Below, piece by piece: positions 24,510 to 32,130 of a DNA stretch of 64,000 bases. The stretch is from Henriciella sp045287255. Its GTDB lineage: Bacteria; Pseudomonadota; Alphaproteobacteria; Caulobacterales; Hyphomonadaceae. The notes beneath the pieces are model-generated. The model did not search any database. It was not told the DNA's origin and saw nothing but the letters and a program-made list of their open reading frames with translations. How positions within the stretch are numbered: position 1 is the stretch's first letter; the number at the start of each line of letters is the position of its first letter. The DNA is taken from contig NZ_CP137142.1 of the NCBI RefSeq assembly GCF_045287255.1, positions 248,001 through 312,000 on the forward strand, in the 5' to 3' direction. The position numbers and the translations under genes were made by a program.

Positions 24510-25102
24510 TCTTCTTCCTGTGCGCCCATTGCGCGCATCATGAAAAGCGGGATGGAGCCACGCTCTGTCATCACCCAATCAAGCGGAATGTCATGCTGTT
24601 CAGCCGGAATTGCATCGACTTCCTGCCCGTGAAACGCCAAACCGCAAATGAAAACGCGCCCTTGCTGGCGCAGGCGTGCAATGGCGCGATCATAGTGGCC
24701 TTTGCCATAGCCGAGCCGATTGCCCTGACGATCAAAGGCGAGCAGTGGCGTCAGGATCAGGGTCGGCTGAACTTCCGGAACCTCGTGAAAAGGTTCCAGC
24801 AGGCCAAAAGCGCGTTTTTCCAACGGGTCGCCGCGCGTATAATGGCGATAGATCATGGATCCATCATCGAGAACGCACGGTAGGGCGAGTTTCGCGCCCG
24901 CCTTGACCAATTTATCCATTAAAGGACGCGGGTCCATCTCACTGCCAATCGGCAGGTAGACCGCCACGGTCGGGCCATAGCGCTCCAGGAGCTTCAGCGG
25001 AAACTTGTCGGCAAGGATTTCACCAGCATCAGGATCACGCGCAGCCAGTTCCTCGCGCAGCGCCTTCATCTGATCCCGTAGAGCCTGTTTATCCTCGCTC
25101 AT
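24506..25102 (-). CDS. 5-formyltetrahydrofolate cyclo-ligase
   Basis: A 198-aa enzyme of the MTHFS (YgfA/Fau) family. It carries the hallmark RLGYGKGHYDR near residue 128 and VAVYLPIGSEMDPRPL near 47, with VDAIPAEQHDIPLDWV near the end. It converts 5-formyl-THF to 5,10-methenyl-THF using ATP, returning stored folate to one-carbon metabolism. The length is normal. Its ATG overlaps the ftsY stop by 4 nt, so it is translated from the dapF-mtaB-ftsY transcript. In E. coli the homologue lies after ssrS (6S RNA); none is seen here. Confidence 0.93.
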   Translation of the reverse strand: MSEDKQALRDQMKALREELAARDPDAGEILADKFPLKLLERYGPTVAVYLPIGSEMDPRPLMDKLVKAGAKLALPCVLDDGSMIYRHYTRGDPLEKRAFGLLEPFHEVPEVQPTLILTPLLAFDRQGNRLGYGKGHYDRAIARLRQQGRVFICGLAFHGQEVDAIPAEQHDIPLDWVMTERGSIPLFMMRAMGAQEED

Positions 25103-26841
25103 GCGGGTTCAAGCTCGCTGTCTTCGGTAATATCGGACAGGCCAACCAGCGCGCGGGCATAGGCGCGAGCGGAGAAAGGCTGCAGGTCTTCGGCTTTCTC
25201 ACCCACGCCGACAAAGTGGATCGGCAGGGCATGCGCCTCAGCCACCGCGACCAGGACACCGCCTTTGGCGGTACCATCCAGCTTGGTCATCACGATGCCC
25301 GAGACATCGGCGGCTTCGCGGAAGGCTTCAACCTGCGACAGGGCATTCTGCCCAACCGTGGCATCAAGCACGAGGATAACATCGTGCGGCGCATTCGGGT
25401 CGAGCTTGCGGGTAACGCGCACAATTTTTTCCAGCTCCGCCATCAGCTCTTTCTTGTTCTGCAGGCGGCCAGCGGTATCGACGAGGACGAGATCAATATC
25501 CTCGGCGCGGGCTTTCTCAATCGCTTCATAGACAAGGCCAGCGGCATCTGCGCCGGGCTCTTTGGCCATGACGGGAATTCCAGCCCGCTCTCCCCAGACG
25601 GTGAGCTGTTCAATAGCCGCGGCGCGGAACGTATCCCCGGCAACCAGCAGTGCTTTGGCCCCTTGGGCTTGGAGTTTTGAGGCAATTTTACCAATTGTTG
25701 TGGTCTTGCCGGAACCGTTTACGCCCACGAACAGGACAACGCGCGGGCTGGTACTGTCTGACCAATCTACAATCTCTTCGCGCGGGGTCATGATGGCTTC
25801 TATCTCATCGGCAAGAGCCGCCTTGATCTCATCCCCGGTCACATCCTTGTCGAGGCGGGTCTTGGCGAGGTTTTGCACAATGCTGGCCGAGACCTTGCCG
25901 CCCATGTCTGAGGTCAGCAGCAGATCTTCGAGATCTTCCAGCGCGTCTTCATCAAGTTTGCGTTTGGTGAAGAGGCTCGAAATGCCTTCACCCATCTTGG
26001 AAGAGGATTTAGCGAGGCCTGAGGTTAGCTTGGTGAAAAAGCCGGGATCAGCGACTTCGGCATAGGGGTCAGGTTCCCCGCGCGCGATGGCGGCCTGACG
26101 CTCGGCCTCTTTGCGGGCGCGTTCTTCGGCAAGTTTCTGGCGCAGGGCCTCATCAGCGCGGCGCTGGTCGAGCAGGGCAAGCTCAGCCTTGGCCTTTTCT
26201 TCCTGTGCGCGGCGCTCTTCCTCGGCTTTACGGGCGGCCTCGGCCTCTGCGGCGAGGCGAGCTTTTTCCTCTTCAGCAGCGCGAGCAGCCGCAGCAGCGG
26301 CTTCATCGGCAAGGCGTTTGGCCTCGGCCTCCTGTCGCAGGCGTTCGGCTTCAGCGCGGGCTGCGGCGGCGTGTTCAGCTTCAGCAGCATCGGCGGCGGC
26401 TTTGGCTTCTGCTTCGGCGGCGAGGCGTTCAGCTTCGGCTTGTGCGGCAGCGGCTTCTGCGGCTTCCTTGGCGTCTGCTTCGGCTTTTATTCGTGCAGCT
26501 TCAGCCTCACGTTCGGCGGCGAGACGGGCTTCTTCAACGCGTTTGGCTTCTTCGGCGAGCTTGGCAGCGTCCTGCTCGGCTGCCTCGGCTTCACGTTTCT
26601 GACGCTCTTCCCAGGCGGCATTGGCTTCGGCGACTTTACGCTCAATTTCAGCCTGCTCTTCGGCCTTACGGGCCGCTTCTTCCTCCTCCTGAGCCTGTCG
26701 AAGGGCGGCGAGGCGCTGAGCTTCGGCCTCTTCAGCTTGCTTGGCGGCCAGCTCTTCAGCCGAAAGCTCCGGGGCCTCCATTTCGGCACCCGCTTGAAGC
26801 GCTTCCTGTTTTTTCTTTTTCTTGCCGAACCAGAGGATCAT
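25099..26841 (-). CDS. ftsY: Signal recognition particle receptor FtsY
   Basis: A 580-aa SRP receptor. Residues 1-265 form a very long Ala/Glu/Arg-rich acidic coiled coil (A domain) after a basic start (WFGKKKKKQE). The NG GTPase domain follows: G1 GVNGSGKTTTIGK, G3 LVDTAGRLQNKKELM, G4 TKLDGTAKGG and the closing GVGEKAEDLQPF. It docks SRP-bound ribosomes at the inner membrane. The A domain is long for the family. It overlaps mtaB and the cyclo-ligase gene by 4 nt on each side, so the genes form one operon. Long open frames antisense to it come from its repetitive GC-rich codons. Confidence 0.97.
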   Translation of the reverse strand: MILWFGKKKKKQEALQAGAEMEAPELSAEELAAKQAEEAEAQRLAALRQAQEEEEAARKAEEQAEIERKVAEANAAWEERQKREAEAAEQDAAKLAEEAKRVEEARLAAEREAEAARIKAEADAKEAAEAAAAQAEAERLAAEAEAKAAADAAEAEHAAAARAEAERLRQEAEAKRLADEAAAAAARAAEEEKARLAAEAEAARKAEEERRAQEEKAKAELALLDQRRADEALRQKLAEERARKEAERQAAIARGEPDPYAEVADPGFFTKLTSGLAKSSSKMGEGISSLFTKRKLDEDALEDLEDLLLTSDMGGKVSASIVQNLAKTRLDKDVTGDEIKAALADEIEAIMTPREEIVDWSDSTSPRVVLFVGVNGSGKTTTIGKIASKLQAQGAKALLVAGDTFRAAAIEQLTVWGERAGIPVMAKEPGADAAGLVYEAIEKARAEDIDLVLVDTAGRLQNKKELMAELEKIVRVTRKLDPNAPHDVILVLDATVGQNALSQVEAFREAADVSGIVMTKLDGTAKGGVLVAVAEAHALPIHFVGVGEKAEDLQPFSARAYARALVGLSDITEDSELEPA

Positions 26842-28133
26842 GGGTCTATAGCTTTCAATCGTTCGCCGTCATGCCCGATTATCCGCGCCCGGACAGGGCG
26901 TCCAGCCTCGGCAGTGTCAAAGCCGGTGAGGGTCACAGGGGTAAAGTCGGCCAATCGGCCCTGCTCGCCGCGTTCTATTAAGACTTCGGTAACCGTGTTT
27001 TTATGGGTATCAAGATGGTTAACAAGCGCTTCTTTCCCCTTGGCGCGAAGACGGGCGGCGCGTTCTTTAATCACCGCTTTTTCAAGTTGTGGCATCCGCG
27101 CAGCAGGGGTGCCGGGACGCGGGCTGTAGGGAAAGGCATGCAGGAAAGCGATGCCGCACTCGTCAATCAGGCGCAGGGAGTTTTCAAACGCTTCCTCTGT
27201 TTCGGTCGGGAAGCCGGCAATAATGTCTGCACCCAAAGCAATCTCAGGACGGATGGCGCGCAGGCGCTGTGCCAGCTCGATCGCATCCTCGCGGCTGTGA
27301 CGGCGCTTCATCCGCTTGAGCATAAGATTGTCGCCGTGCTGTAGGCTCAGATGCATGAAAGGTGCAATCCGGGGATCTCCCATCGCTTCAAACAGCGCTT
27401 CATCCATCTCAATCGCATCGATCGAGGAAATGCGGAGTTGTTTCAGCTCCGGCACCAGTTTCAGGATGCGCTGAACGAGATTTCCGAGCTGTGGCTGGCC
27501 GGGCAGGTCACTGCCCCATGAGGTCAGGTCTACCCCGGTCAGGACGACTTCATAATGCCCGGTTTCAACCAGACGCCGGACCATGTTTACGACTTCACCA
27601 GCCGGGACAGAACGCGAGTTTCCGCGGCCATAGGGGATGATACAGAACGTACACCTGTGGTCACAGCCATTCTGGACCTGAATATAGGCGCGGGCGCGGC
27701 CATCCATGCCGTCAATCAGATGACCTGCGGTTTCTTCCACCGACATGATGTCATTGACGCGGATTTTCTCGGTTCCGCCGAGCAGGTCGACAGGTTCCCA
27801 GGTCTTGGCCTGCATCTTCTCATGGTTGCCGATGACGCGGGTCACTTCAGGCATTTCCGCAAACATTCCCGCATCAATCTGCGCTGCGCATCCTGTAACA
27901 ATGACAGGGGCATCAGGATTATCGCGGGCGGCACGGCGAATGGTCTGGCGAGCGGTGCGCACAGCCTCAGAGGTGACCGCACATGTGTTGACGATAATCG
28001 CCCCGTCCAGCCCCGCCTTATCGGCATGGCCACGCATAACCTCGCTCTCATAGCTGTTCAGGCGACAGCCAAGCGTGATGACCTGCGAGGGCCGGGTGGG
28101 GGACTTTGTTTCAGTCATGATCTCAGCGCGCAT
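26838..28133 (-). CDS. mtaB: tRNA threonylcarbamoyladenosine methylthiotransferase MtaB
   Basis: About 431 aa, radical-SAM methylthiotransferase. N-terminal [4Fe-4S] ligands lie in LGCRLNSYES, VNTCAV and VTGCAAQ. The radical SAM motif is CDHRCTFCIIPYGRG, and a TRAM domain ends the protein. LGCRLN is the MtaB form (RimO and MiaB differ). It adds a methylthio group to t6A37 of tRNAs reading ANN codons. ATG 28133 is preferred because AGGG lies 5 nt before it; ATG 28157 and 28118 are alternatives. It lies between dapF and ftsY. Confidence 0.93.
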   Translation of the reverse strand: MRAEIMTETKSPTRPSQVITLGCRLNSYESEVMRGHADKAGLDGAIIVNTCAVTSEAVRTARQTIRRAARDNPDAPVIVTGCAAQIDAGMFAEMPEVTRVIGNHEKMQAKTWEPVDLLGGTEKIRVNDIMSVEETAGHLIDGMDGRARAYIQVQNGCDHRCTFCIIPYGRGNSRSVPAGEVVNMVRRLVETGHYEVVLTGVDLTSWGSDLPGQPQLGNLVQRILKLVPELKQLRISSIDAIEMDEALFEAMGDPRIAPFMHLSLQHGDNLMLKRMKRRHSREDAIELAQRLRAIRPEIALGADIIAGFPTETEEAFENSLRLIDECGIAFLHAFPYSPRPGTPAARMPQLEKAVIKERAARLRAKGKEALVNHLDTHKNTVTEVLIERGEQGRLADFTPVTLTGFDTAEAGRPVRARIIGHDGERLKAIDP

Positions 28134-28166
28134 ATCGCCCTGCAAGTCCCATGACACAAGGGCAGG

Positions 28167-28976
28167 CTACACGTCCATTGTTTGCTCAAGCTCGACCGGC
28201 CCGGTCATGATGACGTGATCTGTGGTCTCATCCCAGTGAATGATCAGGTCGCCGCCATCAAGGATGAGGCGGGCTTTGCGGTCGGTTTTGCCCGCGCGCG
28301 CGGCGCAGACGAGCGCTGCGCAAGCCCCTGTACCGCAGGCTTTGGTCAGGCCTGCGCCGCGTTCCCAGACCCGCAAACGGATCGTTTGACGGTCAATCAC
28401 CTGCGCAAAGCCAACATTGACGCCTTCCGGGAAGGTCGGATGCCATTCGACCAGCGGGCCAATGGCCGGAATGTCATAGGCATCGACATCATCAACAAAG
28501 AAGACGGCATGCGGGTTGCCCATACTGACCACGGCGGGCTTGTAGAGATAGGGGTCATCCATTGGCCCGATTTTTACGTCGACACCGCGCACATCCATCT
28601 TTTCCGAGAGCGGGATGTCTTCCCACCCCATCAGGGGGGAGCCCATATCAACGCTGACGAGGTTACCATCGGCGCGGGAGCCTTTCAGCATATCGGCTTC
28701 GGTCTGGATACGGACACTGTCCTTGCCGCTCTCTTCCAGCAGCAGGTGCGCGACCGCGCGGGTGCCATTACCGCAGGCTTTGACCTCACCGCCATCAGCG
28801 TTCCAGATACGCAGGAAGGCATCAGCGCGCAGGTCGCGCTCAATCGCCATAATCTGATCAGCCTGCATCGTGCGGGCAATATCCTGCAATTGCTCTTTGG
28901 AGGGCTTGAACGGGCCATTGCGGGCGTCAAACACCGCAAACGCGTTTCCCGCCCCATTCATTTTCCAGATCCGCAT
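28167..28976 (-). CDS. dapF: Diaminopimelate epimerase
   Basis: A 269-aa enzyme with both catalytic cysteines in the usual surroundings: KACGNGTRAVAH near residue 72 and TKACGTGACAALV near 218. The N-terminal start KMNGAGNAFAVFD is also typical. It converts LL- to meso-diaminopimelate for lysine and peptidoglycan synthesis in the cytoplasm. AAAGGAT precedes the ATG by 7 nt. It is the first gene of the dapF-mtaB-ftsY-cyclo-ligase operon, an order common in alphaproteobacteria. Confidence 0.97.
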   Translation of the reverse strand: MRIWKMNGAGNAFAVFDARNGPFKPSKEQLQDIARTMQADQIMAIERDLRADAFLRIWNADGGEVKACGNGTRAVAHLLLEESGKDSVRIQTEADMLKGSRADGNLVSVDMGSPLMGWEDIPLSEKMDVRGVDVKIGPMDDPYLYKPAVVSMGNPHAVFFVDDVDAYDIPAIGPLVEWHPTFPEGVNVGFAQVIDRQTIRLRVWERGAGLTKACGTGACAALVCAARAGKTDRKARLILDGGDLIIHWDETTDHVIMTGPVELEQTMDV

Positions 28977-29044
28977 GGCCTATCCTTTAACATGACGATC
29001 CTGTAACGCGCTGACATAGAGCGGTTTTAGGCTCGCCGGAAGGT

Positions 29045-29455
29045 TTATTTTGGTAAACGGGTTGCCGACAGCCAGGCCCCGGCCTGGGAGACTGCAGCGA
29101 TCAGGACCACCAATTGCCCGGTCCAGTGCGGGATAATCAGCGCCAGAACCGCCGCAATCATGCTGGCAATGTGGACGCGTGGATCGCTCATCAGATAGCC
29201 AATGAACTGTCGCTTGCTGGTGATCTGCAATAGGGTCACGTGTCGCCAAACCCGGTCCATGCCCGGTGGGCCAAACGCATCCTGCAGGTCGCGGGGATCG
29301 GTAATGCCGGACAGTTCAGCAAGTTCACGCACACCCGTCATCTGGTGCATCACGCGTTGGCGAAGCTGCCCGGACTGGATCAGCCGGACAAAGGCTGACA
29401 GCAGGGTCGCAAGCGCAACAGCATAAAGGGAGAGACCGGAAAGAACGGGTGACAT
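29045..29455 (-). CDS. Small integral membrane protein, unknown
   Basis: A 136-aa protein with an N-terminal membrane helix (LYAVALATLLSAFVRLI) and two close C-terminal helices (ASMIAAVLALIIPHW and QLVVLIAAVSQAGAWLSA). A cytoplasmic-type polar middle (MHQMTGVRELAELSGITDPR) lies between. I do not recognise a family. It lies alone between dapF and an acetyltransferase gene, on the same strand, with a 68-bp gap to dapF. No strong ribosome site precedes the ATG, so the start is uncertain. Confidence 0.6.
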   Translation of the reverse strand: MSPVLSGLSLYAVALATLLSAFVRLIQSGQLRQRVMHQMTGVRELAELSGITDPRDLQDAFGPPGMDRVWRHVTLLQITSKRQFIGYLMSDPRVHIASMIAAVLALIIPHWTGQLVVLIAAVSQAGAWLSATRLPK

Positions 29456-29487
29456 GCGCGCTATATAGGAGGGCTTTGCTGAAAACC

Positions 29488-30093
29488 CTAGATATCCTCA
29501 GGGTTTAGCTTTTGCCACAAGTCGTGATCCCGCCAGACCCCTTCAATTTTGAGGTATTGCCGCGCCCGGCCGATTTCCTCAAAGCCCAGCCGCTCCAGCA
29601 AGGCACGGCTGCGCGTATTGTGGGGAAGGCAGGCGGCAGAGATTCGATTGAGACGCTGGTCCTGAAATATGTGCTGACAGCCTGCGCTGACAATTTCCTG
29701 CATCAGGCCTTGTCCCTCCGCCTGTTTGGCAATGGAATAGCCAAGGTCACAGCATTGGGCGACGCCGCGCTGAATATTGGTGAAATTACAGACCCCGATC
29801 AAGGCGCCTGTGATGTCGTGGCGCGCGACGAGGCGTAGGGATTGGCCATGCTGGGCGTCGAGCTGCGCCTTGCGGGCACGCAAACGCCAGCTGCGGGCGC
29901 CATGGAAGTCTTCCGGGCGGGCTGGTTCCCATGGGTCGAGGTGATCGGCATTGTCGCGATAATAGGTGGCCATCGACTCAGCATCGCGCTCATGCAGCAC
30001 GGTGAGGTGGGTACGCTCTGTCTCTATGCGCAGATTACCTGCGCCGGGGGATAGCCGCCCAGTAATCGAAATCAAGGCATACTCCGCTTGCAT
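29488..30093 (-). CDS. GNAT acetyltransferase, RimJ/RimL type
   Basis: About 201 aa from ATG 30093. Family elements are IETERTHLTVLHERDAESM at the beginning, LGYSIAKQAEGQGLMQEIVS (the acetyl-CoA-binding region, with QGLM), and a final ARALLERLGFE-type stretch (RSRALLERLGFEEIGRARQY). These resemble ribosomal-protein N-acetyltransferases, but the substrate is unknown. The start is unclear: ATG 30120 and a CTG just before the conserved IETERT are alternatives. The chosen ATG overlaps the end of the mesaconyl-CoA hydratase gene by 59 nt, so the two are co-expressed. Confidence 0.82.
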   Translation of the reverse strand: MQAEYALISITGRLSPGAGNLRIETERTHLTVLHERDAESMATYYRDNADHLDPWEPARPEDFHGARSWRLRARKAQLDAQHGQSLRLVARHDITGALIGVCNFTNIQRGVAQCCDLGYSIAKQAEGQGLMQEIVSAGCQHIFQDQRLNRISAACLPHNTRSRALLERLGFEEIGRARQYLKIEGVWRDHDLWQKLNPEDI

Positions 30094-31090
30094 ATTTCCC
30101 ATCTTCACCGCGCAGGGCAAAACCGCCAGGATCCTGATCTTTTACCGCGACGAGGCGCAGGCGTAGCGCCCCGACTGTATCGGACAATTCAGCCTTATCG
30201 AGCACTTCACTCCACGCATAAACCGTGTCCCCGGCAAAGAGTGGCCCGGTATGGGTGCCGCCATTAATCGCCAACATTTCTGCCGCATTGGCGAGGCCGT
30301 TAAAGGACAGCGCGCGCGCAATGGAGATCACAACGCCGCCATAGATCAGGCGTTTGCCAAAGCGGCTCTGCTTTTGATTGTGCCCATCAAAGTGAACCTT
30401 GGCGGTGTTCTGGTAGAGACGTGTGGCAATCTGATGCTCGGCCTCTTCGACCGTCATACCGTCAACATGGTTGATCTTCTCGCCAATCGCATAGTCTTCA
30501 TAACGATACTCTGATCCCGCCAGCGTATCATCCCAGTCCGTATATGTCGGCAAATTCTCCAGCGTTTTCGGATCAACTGCCTTGGGCAGGTCTGGAATAA
30601 CCGTTTCTGGGGCAGGCGAGGCCGCGTCGCGCTTATTCACCATCACCCAGCGCACATAGGATAGCACTTCCTGATCATTCTGGTTGAACCCGCGCGTACG
30701 GACATAAACCACACCAGTCTTGCCGTTCGAGTTTTCCCTAACGCCAATAACCTCGGACACTGCCCGCAATGTATCACCGGGATAAACCGCTTTCGGGAAA
30801 CGCCCATCTGCATAGCCAAGATTGGCGACGGCATTGAGCGAGATGTCCGGGACGGTTTTGCCAAACACAACATGGAAGGCGAGCAGAGGGTCAATGGCCA
30901 GACGCTCAAACCCATTATCCGTGGCAAAGGTCTGCGCACTATAGAGGGCGTGGCGGCTGCCGGTCAGGGCGCGGTAGAGCGCAATATCGCCAGAACTCAC
31001 GGTGAGCGGCGTGGCATGGTTCAGAACCATCCCGATATAGAAATCTTCAAAATAATTGCCTGCAAAGGACTTGGGAGTGTGCTGTGTCAT
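30035..31090 (-). CDS. mch: Mesaconyl-CoA hydratase (double MaoC)
   Basis: A 351-aa protein with two MaoC hotdog domains, matching mesaconyl-CoA hydratase from memory of its Rhodobacter homologue: GNYFEDFYIGMVLNHATPLT, FHVVFGKTVPDISLNAVANL, VYPGDTLRAVSEVIGVRENS and RWVMVNKRD. The enzyme hydrates mesaconyl-CoA to beta-methylmalyl-CoA in the ethylmalonyl-CoA pathway of C2 assimilation. Start ATG 31090 is chosen because the fold begins directly; a start at 31117 adds nine unlikely residues. No other pathway gene is in the window, so its role here could differ. Confidence 0.85.
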   Translation of the reverse strand: MTQHTPKSFAGNYFEDFYIGMVLNHATPLTVSSGDIALYRALTGSRHALYSAQTFATDNGFERLAIDPLLAFHVVFGKTVPDISLNAVANLGYADGRFPKAVYPGDTLRAVSEVIGVRENSNGKTGVVYVRTRGFNQNDQEVLSYVRWVMVNKRDAASPAPETVIPDLPKAVDPKTLENLPTYTDWDDTLAGSEYRYEDYAIGEKINHVDGMTVEEAEHQIATRLYQNTAKVHFDGHNQKQSRFGKRLIYGGVVISIARALSFNGLANAAEMLAINGGTHTGPLFAGDTVYAWSEVLDKAELSDTVGALRLRLVAVKDQDPGGFALRGEDGKYASGVCLDFDYWAAIPRRR

Positions 31091-31138
31091 GGCGCTCAGG
31101 TATGACGCGCCGCACAATCAGGTCAAGCTGGTGAGGCC

Positions 31139-31402
31139 TTAAACAAGACCAAAGGACAGACCTGTCAGCTCCATGGCAAACATCTGCATGGTTTGGCCAC
31201 CTGTGACCACAGCGCTACCAAAGCTTGGCAGAATAGCTGCCAGAACCACAAGGCTGGCGAGGCAACCGCCGACAAATCGCACTTCGCGCTGACGGGTCAG
31301 GGCTGGAATGGCGCGTGGACCATAGGCGACGATCTGCGGCCCAAAGAGCAGCAGGAATGACAGAACGAGCAAGACAATAGCTGTGATTTGCAAGGCCAGC
31401 AT
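31139..31402 (-). CDS. Small two-helix membrane protein, unknown
   Basis: An 87-aa hydrophobic protein with two membrane helices (ITAIVLLVLSFLLLFGPQIV and GGCLASLVVLAAILPSFG) and a basic loop between them (RAIPALTRQREVR). AAGGTG lies 7 nt before the ATG. It lies 48 bp before the hydratase gene on the same strand and may be the first gene of that transcript. I do not recognise it. Confidence 0.65.
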   Translation of the reverse strand: MLALQITAIVLLVLSFLLLFGPQIVAYGPRAIPALTRQREVRFVGGCLASLVVLAAILPSFGSAVVTGGQTMQMFAMELTGLSFGLV

Positions 31403-31584
31403 GGGTCACCTTCAGGGTTGAATAGACCCTTTATGCTGCACCTGCGTTGAAAAGCCGTGTGGGAAATCTTTCAAATTTGACACGTCTATGCAGAAAACTT
31501 CCGCAGATCAGGCACTGGCGGTGCGATAATGTGGTGCTATAGAAGAGCCGATTAAACAGTGTTTTACCAATGGGAAATGACGCA

Positions 31585-32019
31585 ATGAAGGCACCAGGAT
31601 TCAAACTCGCCATGATTGCCGGGGCTTTTGCGCTCTCAGGGTGCACGATGTTTGGCGGTGGCGGCAACACGACCGAGCGGCGTGTGGTCGAAGACGTAAC
31701 TGGCGGAGCCAATCCATATCTGTGGCGCGCGTCCCTCGACACGTTTGAGCAGATGCCCTTGGTCAGCGCGGACCCGTTCGGCGGGACAATCATCTATGAT
31801 TGGCGCGAGTTTCCTGATGCTGCAGGTGAGCGGATCAAGGCGACTGTCTTCATTCTCGATTCCCGCTTGCGCGCGGATGGCGTGAAAGTCTCTGTCTTCC
31901 GTCAGACCAATGAGGATGGCACCTGGACAGACGCGCTGGTTGATCCAGAAACAGGCATTCAGCTTGAGAACGCGATCCTTGACCGAGCACGCAATCTTAA
32001 AGCTGCCGAACTCGGCTAA
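31585..32019 (+). CDS. DUF3576 lipoprotein
   Basis: A 144-aa outer-membrane-type lipoprotein. The signal MKAPGFKLAMIAGAFALSGC ends in a lipobox with Cys at 20. The mature part shows the DUF3576 pattern: NPYLWRASLDTFEQMPLVSA, DPFGGTIIYDW, and ERIKATVFILDSRLRADGVK. The function is unknown, but in alphaproteobacteria this family typically sits just upstream of leuS and lptE, as here. ATG 31585 gives the neat signal; ATG 31570 adds five residues. Confidence 0.9.
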   Translation: MKAPGFKLAMIAGAFALSGCTMFGGGGNTTERRVVEDVTGGANPYLWRASLDTFEQMPLVSADPFGGTIIYDWREFPDAAGERIKATVFILDSRLRADGVKVSVFRQTNEDGTWTDALVDPETGIQLENAILDRARNLKAAELG

Positions 32020-32130
32020 TTCTTTTCGTGTAGATTTCACGACTTTCCCGGCTTGAGCCGCCCGCAGAGGCTACCTTTGGGGTGGTTGGGAAGGGGAAGT
32101 CGGGACGTTCAGAAGGATGGAGGGGCGCAC

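Noticed and set aside
26111..27129. Long open frames on the + strand opposite ftsY and mtaB
   Set aside because: Composition is Ser/Ala/Arg-, Leu/Arg- or Phe/Gly-only, mirroring the Ala/Glu codons of FtsY; no ribosome site or family motif.
28182..29006. 274-codon + frame opposite dapF
   Set aside because: Antisense shadow; DapF on the other strand has both catalytic cysteines and full length.
32053..32130. TTG start extending LeuS by 26 residues
   Set aside because: No ribosome site; the GTG at 32131 has GGAGGGG at the right distance and gives the normal LeuRS start.
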